Below, piece by piece: positions 9,137-16,633 of a stretch of DNA of 21,786 bases. Every line of letters begins with the position of its first letter. Position 1 is the stretch's first letter. Source of the stretch: a virus; IMG/VR virus record IMGVR_UViG_3300009146_000045, positions 1-21,786 of that record. One strand, written 5' to 3'. The translations under genes were made by a program, and so were the position numbers. The notes under the pieces are model-generated. The model saw only the letters and a list, made by a program, of their open reading frames with translations, had not been told where the DNA came from and did no database searches.

Positions 9137-9799
9137 CTACTTGCCGAATTTCTCGAGCCGGTTCTCGTCCACCCAGCTCGACTGGTCCGTGCCTTCCACC
9201 GCTCCCCTAGTCCTGCCGATGTCACTGATGCGGCGGTTATATTCGGACGTCTGGTTGTTGAGGTTGGCGGTAGCAAACTTCTCCTGGAACTTCTGCGCCC
9301 GCTTGGCCAGTCCCAGCTGCTTGAGCCCCATCCCCAGACCAGCGATAGTCTGCAGCCCACCCAGGATGGTACCGATCTTCTGGTAAGGATCCATCTGGCC
9401 AAAACCAAGGAAGCCTCCACCAACCCTGGATCCTCCAGGACCTCCCATGAGGTTACCCATGTCCAGGTTCTGACCATCAAACTCAAACATGCTATCTGTA
9501 GGATTAACATCCCCGAACTTACCAAAGTTGAAAGCCTTACCAAAATCAAACATACTGGTAGGATCGGATCCCTTTAACAGAGACCAGATATCAGGCACCT
9601 GATTGGTGATATTGAACCCTCCCGCAGGAGAAGCTGGATTCCCTAAACCAAAATCATCCGGAGCCGTATTAAACGGCGACGGGAAAGGACTCTTACCCCA
9701 ACCTCCGCCCCAGGAGCTCTGCTGCGGTACACCTCCTCCTGCGACATAATCGCTGGCCGACATATTATCGTAAAATCCAGAGCCATAAGCCATAGCCAT
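9137..9799 (-). CDS. Small virion-associated protein (N4 gp52 position)
   Basis: Up to 220 aa. The N-terminal 75 residues are rich in Gly, Ser, Asn, Pro and aromatic residues and look disordered. From about residue 130 a GG-rich helix (GTILGGLQTIAGLGMGLKQL) leads into a charged helix (LAKRAQKFQEKFATANLNNQ). This helical half resembles small internal or tail-associated podophage proteins. The first ATG (9799) is nearly on top of AGAGGA; the second in-frame ATG (9793, two codons later) has a better spacing of about 8 bases and may be the true start, giving 218 aa. The gene begins 5 bases after the preceding stop and ends 12 bases before the hydrolase gene. Its function is not known from sequence. 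Confidence 0.75.
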   Translation of the reverse strand: MAMAYGSGFYDNMSASDYVAGGGVPQQSSWGGGWGKSPFPSPFNTAPDDFGLGNPASPAGGFNITNQVPDIWSLLKGSDPTSMFDFGKAFNFGKFGDVNPTDSMFEFDGQNLDMGNLMGGPGGSRVGGGFLGFGQMDPYQKIGTILGGLQTIAGLGMGLKQLGLAKRAQKFQEKFATANLNNQTSEYNRRISDIGRTRGAVEGTDQSSWVDENRLEKFGK

Positions 9800-9804
9800 A
9801 TCCT

Positions 9805-12039
9805 CTAATTCAGATCTGTTCCAGGCAAGGTATTAGAAACAGTATACTGTGGGAATTCATAAAGAGAATCCATGGACAGATCGATGATATCAGACCCTAC
9901 CATCAATGTCCTTTCAAGAAACTCTCCAGGCAGCTCTCCGATGGAACCAACGAAGGAACCAAGGGAATCCACTATACCAAACAGGTCCCCAAAGATATTC
10001 CCCGTTATCGACATCGGATTCAGCAGCGTGTCCCCGAAGCCTCCCAGAGCCGCATAGGCCTTCTGCAGCTCCTGCATCTTGCGGCCATACTCCTCGGCTG
10101 CTCGCTGGGTCTCAAGCACCGTGTCATGCACTTCAGCAGCGATCATCCTGGTCGCCAGCTGGCCTGTAGCCTCGGTAAGCCGCAGCAGGTTGTCCGCCTT
10201 GAAGAAAGCCTCGAAGCCGACCGAGAAGGTTCCTGTAGTTGCCAGGTTGGATAGCCCCTGGGTCACGGCGATCGTAGCCAGGAAGCCGATGATCGTCCCC
10301 AGCTTCTCGCCAAAGATCGCCACAGCACCCTTGGTGATGAGGCTGGCCACCAGCATGGAACCAAAGGTGACAACCAGGGTCCCGATGATCAGCGCTGCAA
10401 CGCCCGTCAGCCCCAGAAGTGCACCCGTCGTAGCTGCCAGCTTGACCAGGCCCGGTGCCAGCTGCGGCGCAAACAGCACCACGGCAATGACAACCAGAAC
10501 AGCCAGGACCTTAAGGAACTTACCCAGGAAGCTCTGCTTCTTGACCTCATAGGTGTTGATAACGATAAAACAACACTGGGTCGTAAGCTGGGTAGAATCC
10601 ACCAGAGGCATATCCCTGAAAATGGGAAAATGCAAAGGTAGCAAGAAACCAGACTCATCCGCATCCAGCAGAGCATCAACTGCTTTGGTTTCTACGTTCT
10701 TATCCCTGTAGATATAATTCCTGTGAACCAAACCAGTTACAGCTACAGCTCTCCAGCTGGTGTTGGTCTGCTGCCAATAGACTGTTGTCACATCTCCTGC
10801 CTGGACCAGCCAGATCGCGTCGGCTTTGGCGGGATTCCCCGTGTCGGCATTGGTCAGTACGCCGGTTCCCTCGGTCTCGGTTATGTCGAGCCAGGAAACC
10901 TGCATCCAGAAATTGCTGGGAGATGTCTCTGCTGCCAGGCCTACAGCCTGGGCAGTCCTGATCTCGACGATCTTCTCGGCGGCAGTGGTACCACCCAAAA
11001 GAGCCTCCGTCCTGTCCTGGAGAAACTTGAAGAACCTGAATATATATTTCCTCGAGGACTGCTCAAGAGCATTCAGGGGAACCCCGAAAACCACATAGGC
11101 ATAATCAATATCATCCTTGTCCGGATGCTCCTCCAGTTGCTGGATGATCTCGTCCAGGTTACCCCCCACAGCCTTCTTGTAAGCCGTCTTGGACTGCTCG
11201 TAGGCGTCGGCGATGTGGGTATCCGACAGAAACTGATTATCCAGCCTTATAGGAATAAATGGATAAAACTCTGCCTCCGAGATGGTAGCATCTTCTATGT
11301 TATCGTCGATATCATCATTGCCTGAACCAACCAGATAGATATCTATGTAGGGTCCTTCCAGCACGCCTGGTGTAGTCGCCCGCTCCAGCTGGAACACCGA
11401 GTAGACGTAGCTATCCTCTCCTGTGGTGTCATAGTCGGGAGCTCCCACCACGTCAGCCGGATCGAAGCTGGCAACCGCAGGTGTCCCACTTCCGATGTCT
11501 ACATAATATACCTCGATCAATCCGGTGCTGATTATATAATCTGCGGACCATACCGAGTTATAAGGCGTAGGGGCTGAGCCTGCTTCCTGGATCAGCCAGG
11601 CTCCAGCCCACCAGCCTGGGTTGGCCTTGTCCAGCTTGATCCCCTCGAGGGGCCCAGGTGGTGGAGGCGTAAACACAGCATCGTCATTGGCTGGATCCAC
11701 AGTGGGATCCAGGACAGCAAGCGCCGTCAGCACCTGCTCTTCCATGATAGCTTCGGTGACATTCACCGCCGACTGCAGCTTGGCCGTAGGATACCCTACG
11801 GTGTCATAGTTGGTGCCACCACCCAGGTCGTCCCTGAGACCCCACCTGAAGAAGCTTCTCCAGGTCATGCTGGGACCAGACAGATAGGATTTATTCAGAT
11901 GTGGGGACAGGCCATCCTTCTTGCGGGAAGACCCAAGATTCATGGCATTGGAGAGAATGGTACTACGTAGAAAGTTAGGCCGTGTGTTGAAATCACCCGC
12001 CAGGTTGGTCAGGGTCGAAGCTACCAGAACCGTAGACAT
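9805..12039 (-). CDS. Large virion protein with a hydrophobic membrane-type segment (N4 gp53 position)
   Basis: 744 aa from ATG at 12039; the frame extends to a TTG at 12048, which is less likely. The N-terminus has a conserved-looking block (NLAGDFNTRPNFLR, then LSPHLNKSYLSGPSMTWRSF). The middle part is acidic and beta-rich. Residues about 505-597 contain several consecutive strongly hydrophobic stretches (for example VLAVLVVIAVVLFAPQL and GVAALIIGTLVVTFGSMLVA), unusual for a soluble structural protein. About 150 mostly helical residues follow. I infer a tail or ejection protein that inserts into a membrane or lines the DNA path. It lies between the gp54- and gp52-position genes and has a short 5' gap of 21 bases. 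No enzymatic motif was seen. Confidence 0.75.
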   Translation of the reverse strand: MSTVLVASTLTNLAGDFNTRPNFLRSTILSNAMNLGSSRKKDGLSPHLNKSYLSGPSMTWRSFFRWGLRDDLGGGTNYDTVGYPTAKLQSAVNVTEAIMEEQVLTALAVLDPTVDPANDDAVFTPPPPGPLEGIKLDKANPGWWAGAWLIQEAGSAPTPYNSVWSADYIISTGLIEVYYVDIGSGTPAVASFDPADVVGAPDYDTTGEDSYVYSVFQLERATTPGVLEGPYIDIYLVGSGNDDIDDNIEDATISEAEFYPFIPIRLDNQFLSDTHIADAYEQSKTAYKKAVGGNLDEIIQQLEEHPDKDDIDYAYVVFGVPLNALEQSSRKYIFRFFKFLQDRTEALLGGTTAAEKIVEIRTAQAVGLAAETSPSNFWMQVSWLDITETEGTGVLTNADTGNPAKADAIWLVQAGDVTTVYWQQTNTSWRAVAVTGLVHRNYIYRDKNVETKAVDALLDADESGFLLPLHFPIFRDMPLVDSTQLTTQCCFIVINTYEVKKQSFLGKFLKVLAVLVVIAVVLFAPQLAPGLVKLAATTGALLGLTGVAALIIGTLVVTFGSMLVASLITKGAVAIFGEKLGTIIGFLATIAVTQGLSNLATTGTFSVGFEAFFKADNLLRLTEATGQLATRMIAAEVHDTVLETQRAAEEYGRKMQELQKAYAALGGFGDTLLNPMSITGNIFGDLFGIVDSLGSFVGSIGELPGEFLERTLMVGSDIIDLSMDSLYEFPQYTVSNTLPGTDLN

Positions 12040-12060
12040 AAGACCCAACCAATCTAAACA

Positions 12061-12963
12061 TTAGGGCGTAACCTGCAGAGGTCCAAAACCATTGTTCACC
12101 TTGATCACCTCGAGCACATCATCAAGGTTGGCATTGCTGAAACCTTCAGGTGGCAACAGTCCCTCGTCGATGGTCTTCTGGGTAATCCAGGCATCGATCC
12201 AGAGCCTGCCAGATCTCACTTCTGCGTCGCGTTTGTAGCTATCGATCTGCTGGTTGTAGAGCTGGATCTGGGTATCGGCCACATCCATCTGCTTGTCCTG
12301 ATACTCTTTCTGCTTCCCGAGAATACCTAGCACAGGTGTGCCATCAGACCTGGTGTCCAGGGTCTGGGCTCTTGCGGCCTCGTACTGCTCCGGCAGCAGG
12401 TAATCGAGCTGGAACTTGCCCGCGCAGTAGGCCACCTCCTGGGTCATCAGCTGCGCCTTGGAGAGGGCGTAGCGGGCCTTGGAGTTGAGCGCCATGAACT
12501 GGGCTTCAACCAGCTGGTACTTGGCGATCTCGAGCTGTGTGAGCGCCACCAGGGCCTGCACCTGGGCCTGCTGCGCCTGCCAAAAGGCCTGGTCCCGACC
12601 CAACAGGAACTGCACCGCAGAGGACATGGAGTTGGCGCTGATGGCGATGTAGGCTTTGGTATATTCAGCCCCGGTAATGCGCCCCTTCTCGAACTCCACC
12701 TTGAGGTGCGCCAGATGCCCATCCATGATGGCATCGAACGTACCCTTGCCACCAACGATCCGCTCCGTAAGAGCTTCATTGGTCAAGGGTGTAACCGCAC
12801 CATAGATCGGATCGGTAGGATCAAACGGAAACTGCCACTGAGGATCATCGAAGTCTATTACCGGGATGTCAAAACTGACATCCGAGGTAAGACCATCCAT
12901 CAGGTCATTGGCATCTTCCGTGATGTCACAGGTGAACTCCGAGGGAGGAACCAAAGCCGCCAT
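12061..12963 (-). CDS. Helical virion protein (N4 gp54 position)
   Basis: 300 aa. After an acidic N-terminus, residues about 90-225 form long Ala/Gln/Leu-rich helices (for example QAQQAQVQALVALTQLEIAK) and suggest a coiled-coil or helical-bundle protein. The C-terminus contains a Pro-rich turn and NGFGPLQVTP. The ATG overlaps the stop of the upstream gene by one base (TAATG), which points to translational coupling. GGAGG lies 11 bases before the start. Place in the order and size fit the N4 gp54 family of structural proteins that I recall; a role as an internal or neck/tail-tube protein is inference. Confidence 0.75.
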   Translation of the reverse strand: MAALVPPSEFTCDITEDANDLMDGLTSDVSFDIPVIDFDDPQWQFPFDPTDPIYGAVTPLTNEALTERIVGGKGTFDAIMDGHLAHLKVEFEKGRITGAEYTKAYIAISANSMSSAVQFLLGRDQAFWQAQQAQVQALVALTQLEIAKYQLVEAQFMALNSKARYALSKAQLMTQEVAYCAGKFQLDYLLPEQYEAARAQTLDTRSDGTPVLGILGKQKEYQDKQMDVADTQIQLYNQQIDSYKRDAEVRSGRLWIDAWITQKTIDEGLLPPEGFSNANLDDVLEVIKVNNGFGPLQVTP

Positions 12964-13760
12964 TACAGCATCTGCCTCCCACCAGTACCAACCGTCGTGT
13001 CACCCCTGGACAGCTGTGCCTGAGCCAACTGATCGATCTCAGCCTTGCTCAGGGGCGGCAGCACCTCGAGATTGAACTCCGAAGACAGATATCTTTCAAC
13101 CTGCTCCGTGTTGGTCCGGTCATTCTTGGTGGTCTTGATCACCTGGTACTTCTTGTTCTTGAGCATCTTGAACATGCAGTAGGGGACATGCCAGCCATTG
13201 GCCCCTGCCTCCCCATAGGGAATAAACCGCTTCACCGCCCCCAGCAGCTTGTTGCTGAAGGTAAAGATCTCTCCATGGAGATCATTTTTGGCCGGGTTCA
13301 AATTCGTGATGCGGCACCGGATGAGCTTCATCTCCCGCTGCGTCAGCCTCTTCCTGAACTGCCCCTGGGCCAGCTCCATGCGCTGTTTCTTGGAGAGCTG
13401 GCGCTCCTTGCGGAGCTCCTCCCAACGCTGCGGCTTGAGGTCGTCATCCAGGAAATCATCGAGTCGCAAGACCTCCTCGACCTGGGCCTGGGCAGCTTCG
13501 ATCAGGTCATCCTCAACCTCAGGGTAATCACTAAGGTCGTCAACCTCATCATCGTTCTCACCAGGATCATAGGAGACGTCCCCGTCTTCATCCTCGTCTG
13601 GATCCTCAGGCCCTTCTCCCTGCGCCCTGAGCTTCTCGTTGATGCGATCCCTGAGCGTCTCGATCTTGATATTCCCAACGATGGGAATACCCATAAGCTT
13701 GGCCCGCTGCTTCAGCATCTCAAGCTCGGTCGCTTCATTTTCCAAATCAGAACGACTCAT
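12963..13760 (-). CDS. Conserved N4-like late protein with acidic segment (gp55 position)
   Basis: 265 aa. Residues 1-45 are charged and helical (SRSDLENEATELEMLKQRAK). Residues about 46-90 are dominated by Asp and Glu (EGPEDPDEDEDGD). The C-terminal half is compact and mixed: a block with CRITNLNPAKNDLHGEIFTF and then WHVPYCMFKMLKNKKYQV. Acidic segments of this kind occur in DNA mimics, chaperones and scaffold-type proteins, but I cannot assign a function. AGGA lies 9 bases before the ATG. It is the first gene after the capsid-proximal hairpin, so its expression may be lower than that of the capsid gene. Confidence 0.75.
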   Translation of the reverse strand: MSRSDLENEATELEMLKQRAKLMGIPIVGNIKIETLRDRINEKLRAQGEGPEDPDEDEDGDVSYDPGENDDEVDDLSDYPEVEDDLIEAAQAQVEEVLRLDDFLDDDLKPQRWEELRKERQLSKKQRMELAQGQFRKRLTQREMKLIRCRITNLNPAKNDLHGEIFTFSNKLLGAVKRFIPYGEAGANGWHVPYCMFKMLKNKKYQVIKTTKNDRTNTEQVERYLSSEFNLEVLPPLSKAEIDQLAQAQLSRGDTTVGTGGRQML

Positions 13761-13787
13761 GTTTTCAGATCCTGTCTATAATATATA

Positions 13788-13811
13788 CCCCTCCAGGTTT
13801 CCCTGGAGGGG
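13788..13811 (-). terminator. Hairpin terminator or processing site after the capsid gene
   Basis: A perfect 10-bp inverted repeat has left arm 13788-13797 and right arm 13802-13811. On the minus strand the loop is GAAA, a stable GNRA tetraloop. It starts 17 bases past the capsid stop in the direction of transcription and is followed by TATATATTATAG rather than a clean T-run. A partial terminator that lets some transcripts continue into the gp55-position gene is likely; an RNA-stabilising 3' hairpin is the alternative. Confidence 0.75.
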
Positions 13812-13827
13812 CTCGGGTTATATCTTG

Positions 13828-15030
13828 TCAGAGAGGCGCAAGCGTCTTGATCACGGCAATGCGTTCCGGCCTCTTGGCCAGGAACCCATAGTACCACTTG
13901 ATCGAGCTGAACCCGGTCTCGCCATAGGGATCATTGCGATCAGCCGTCTCACGTCCCGGCATCTTGGTCATGATGGTGAAGTTGACCGTCTTCCCCTGGC
14001 TCTGGAAGCCGATGGTCGAGAAGCTGTCATCACCCACGATCAGGATGGGATAGATATTATAGTTACCCCCCGACTCGCGATAACCAGGATTGGTCGTAAC
14101 CGCCCCACCGGCATCTGCCCAGTGCAGCATCTCGGGAACCTCGATGACCCGGAAGAAGCCGATCGAACCCACCTCGCCATTCAGGATCGTGCCTGCCTCG
14201 GCGTAATGCTGGATCGGAATGAACGCCGGGTTCTCGAAGCTGTCCTCCATGGTCCGCAGCAGCGGAGTCAGCTCCGAGCCAACATACATGATCCGGGCCG
14301 AAGGCAGCACTCGGGTATCGATGTTGCGAGACCCGCTGATGATCTTGGTGTGTCTCGGGGTCCGGTTGTCGGTCAGGATCTGGTCCACCCGCATCAGGTC
14401 CGCGTAGTCGACCACCGAAGGCGTAGCGCCCTCGCCCGTCATCTCGCTGTCCTGGGTGGCCGCACCAGCGTAGTGGATGACACCCGCGCTGTTCAGCAGG
14501 TCGATCTGCAGAACGGCCTCAGTGAGCTGCACAGCGCCATTCAGGAGCTCTCTGGACAGATGGTCCATGAGCATGTCGTCCGAGTCGAAATCGATGCTCT
14601 CCTGGGTGAACTCCATGAAGAAGCCAAACTTGTGGAGCGTACCCGACCGCATGATGCGGCTGAAGCCGACACGGTTCACCCGTCCGCCATTCTCCGTCAG
14701 CGCAGGCAACCGGGCCGTGATGGTCCCGATGTCCTTGCTCGAGCCGTAAAGGTTGCCGTTGACGATGGCCACGCCAGCCGCATCGATGCCCTGGTCGTTG
14801 ACGTTACGATCATCCAGCAGAGGGATGTATTCGTAGATCCTGATCTCCTTGCCCATGTGCTTCGGCATATCGATCACCGGAGCCAAAGGCATGAAATACT
14901 GATCTTTCCTCGCCGTGATGATCGCCTTCTTGAGGTAATGGAAGGTGCGCATCTGCTCCGAGGTGTTGGGAGCCAGCTGACCCGCATCAATGGTCGAAGG
15001 AGTCGTATTCGGTGCATTATAGTTAAACAT
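13828..15030 (-). CDS. Major capsid protein (N4 gp56-like)
   Basis: 400 aa, close to the roughly 401 aa I recall for N4 gp56. The sequence matches the N4-like capsid family as I remember it: an N-terminal FNYNAP, then [75 protein letters not shown] and the central [10 protein letters not shown]. It is expected to have the HK97 fold and form the icosahedral shell. AAAGGA lies 7 bases before the ATG, a strong ribosome site that suits the most abundant virion protein. The scaffold-like gene is immediately upstream and the hairpin at 13788-13811 immediately downstream. Confidence 0.93.
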   Translation of the reverse strand: MFNYNAPNTTPSTIDAGQLAPNTSEQMRTFHYLKKAIITARKDQYFMPLAPVIDMPKHMGKEIRIYEYIPLLDDRNVNDQGIDAAGVAIVNGNLYGSSKDIGTITARLPALTENGGRVNRVGFSRIMRSGTLHKFGFFMEFTQESIDFDSDDMLMDHLSRELLNGAVQLTEAVLQIDLLNSAGVIHYAGAATQDSEMTGEGATPSVVDYADLMRVDQILTDNRTPRHTKIISGSRNIDTRVLPSARIMYVGSELTPLLRTMEDSFENPAFIPIQHYAEAGTILNGEVGSIGFFRVIEVPEMLHWADAGGAVTTNPGYRESGGNYNIYPILIVGDDSFSTIGFQSQGKTVNFTIMTKMPGRETADRNDPYGETGFSSIKWYYGFLAKRPERIAVIKTLAPL

Positions 15031-15068
15031 GACCTAGTCCTTTGAATCCGGCCCCTAGCTGGAATAAA

Positions 15069-16235
15069 TCACAGTCGGCCTTCCATCTGCTTGAGGAAAT
15101 CATCATCCGACATTTCCAGCGGATTCTTGAATTCCTCGCGAGTGCCACGAGAAGATTTGGAGGAGCTAGTCCCCTTCAATCGTCGATCAACATCCGGGTC
15201 AGAGCTGACCCTCTTTTGCTGAGACGGAGCAATCCCTTTATCCACTACCCTCGACCTGGGAGCATCGCCCGTTTTATGGGCCGGATTCCCATTGCCATTG
15301 GCAGGAAACATCTGGTTGCCCAGCTCCTGATAGGCCTGAAGGAAAGACGTAGTCTCGGGAATCTGACCCAAGGTCCTAAGCCTCTCAACCTCATCAGCTA
15401 TCTTATCATATACACCATTCAGCCGGTGAGTGTGGATGATCTCCATCACGCCTGGATGTTTCCAGATCATCCCCTTGCTTTCGGCATCCCAGGTACGATT
15501 GATGATCGCTATCGTTTCGGAACCTCCATCAGTGTCATTCAACTGATCGAGAGCTTCCCTGAAGCTGGTCTCTTCATCGCTTACCTGGTAATAGCCCGGC
15601 TCATAGGTGGGATTGTCCGCATCTCCGATATCCATCGGGTCGATGCCGGATTCCTTCACCAGCTTCCGTATAGCTCCCTCATTCTTTTTTTCCAAGTCGA
15701 TAAGATAACTGAGCTTGTCCTCATCCAGGAGCTCATGCTTCTCCAGCATGGTCAAGACCCGCTTATAGGGCTTGAGCCGCTGCATGGTCTTGGCGTAGTT
15801 GGCTCCCTTCTGCATCAGGGAGATGGCTTCCTCGGGCGTCTTGATCTCTATCGTCCGGCCATTGGCCTTGAACGGGGCCATGATCTGGCCATAGAGCTTC
15901 TTGTAATCCACCGCCTCCGAAGGCGCATCAGCCTTAGCCTCAACAACCTCCTCCTCAGCGTCATCCTTAGCCAGCCCTGGATCCTTCCTGGGTGGCTCAA
16001 CCTTCTCCGGTTCACTCTCTTCTAGTTCACCCCCACCATCATCCTCGTCCTGAGCCTCATCCTCCTGCTGCTCGTCCTGCTCAGGCTCCTGCTCTCCGTC
16101 CTCCTGCTTCTCCTCCTTCTCTGCCTTCTTTGGATCATCAAGCCCATCGTACCGGCTTGGATCCAAACCCAAAAACTCCTCATCAGACATCACCAGGATG
16201 TCTTCTCCCATCACGGTCTCTGCGTCGGGGTTCAT
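15069..16235 (-). CDS. Acidic scaffold-like capsid assembly protein (N4 gp57 position)
   Basis: 388 aa. Residues about 31-100 are Glu/Asp/Gln-rich low-complexity sequence (EKEEKQEDGEQEPEQDEQQ). The middle is helical (GRTIEIKTPEEAISLMQKGA). Residues 305-370 are Ser/Lys/Arg-rich and probably disordered. The same short motif is present near both ends: MSDEEFL at 16-22 and MSDDDFL at 375-381. A gene directly before the capsid gene, acidic, with disordered regions and a short helical end, is typical of phage scaffolding proteins, so I infer that role. The ATG overlaps the preceding stop (ATGA), so translation is probably coupled. No protease motif was seen. Confidence 0.75.
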   Translation of the reverse strand: MNPDAETVMGEDILVMSDEEFLGLDPSRYDGLDDPKKAEKEEKQEDGEQEPEQDEQQEDEAQDEDDGGGELEESEPEKVEPPRKDPGLAKDDAEEEVVEAKADAPSEAVDYKKLYGQIMAPFKANGRTIEIKTPEEAISLMQKGANYAKTMQRLKPYKRVLTMLEKHELLDEDKLSYLIDLEKKNEGAIRKLVKESGIDPMDIGDADNPTYEPGYYQVSDEETSFREALDQLNDTDGGSETIAIINRTWDAESKGMIWKHPGVMEIIHTHRLNGVYDKIADEVERLRTLGQIPETTSFLQAYQELGNQMFPANGNGNPAHKTGDAPRSRVVDKGIAPSQQKRVSSDPDVDRRLKGTSSSKSSRGTREEFKNPLEMSDDDFLKQMEGRL

Positions 16236-16624
16236 GCATTGTCTCCCCGATCCAGGACATGGACCACATTATCCCTGTAATCCTTGTGATCCTCTTCCAC
16301 CCGAGCCTGGGCCAGCCTGCCCTCGAGATCGTCCAAATCGTCATCGGCGTTCTCACCCAGCTTGATCTGGATCGACAGAAACCTCTTCAGGTGTCCTGCC
16401 GCCTGGGCCATCAGCATGGCGTCGTCACGACGCTTCTGATCGAGAGCAGGATCTCCTGCCATATGAGCCAGACGAGCACACTCATCCACCACGAAGAATT
16501 CCATGATCAGCTTCTTGAAGTCAGGATTCTCCGTCAGCCTCAAGGCCATCTTCCGGCGTTCGATCTGCGCCTGAAGTTTCTCTTTCTGGCTCTCAAGCTC
16601 AAGAATGTCAGATGTAATATACAT
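16232..16624 (-). CDS. Small coiled-coil protein next to portal (N4 gp58 position)
   Basis: 130 aa, helical throughout. Residues 8-30 (LELESQKEKLQAQIERRK) form a short coiled coil. A conserved-looking central block follows (ENPDFKKLIMEFFVVDECARL), and the C-terminus is acidic (GENADDDLDDLEGRL). The start lies 9 bases after the portal stop with AGGA 7 bases upstream, and the stop overlaps the next start by 4 bases (ATGA). Small proteins in this position occur beside podophage portals. A role in portal or scaffold assembly is inference from position only. Confidence 0.75.
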   Translation of the reverse strand: MYITSDILELESQKEKLQAQIERRKMALRLTENPDFKKLIMEFFVVDECARLAHMAGDPALDQKRRDDAMLMAQAAGHLKRFLSIQIKLGENADDDLDDLEGRLAQARVEEDHKDYRDNVVHVLDRGDNA

Positions 16625-16633
16625 AATATTATC

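Noticed and set aside
8033-9577. 514-aa open frame on the plus strand
   Set aside because: It is antisense to the hydrolase and gp52-position genes and crosses their junction. Its Thr/Ser-rich repeat is only the reverse of the polyglycine codons.
13639-15045. 468-aa plus-strand open frame opposite the capsid gene
   Set aside because: It covers the capsid gene and the hairpin on the opposite strand and shows no family signature; the capsid frame is certain.
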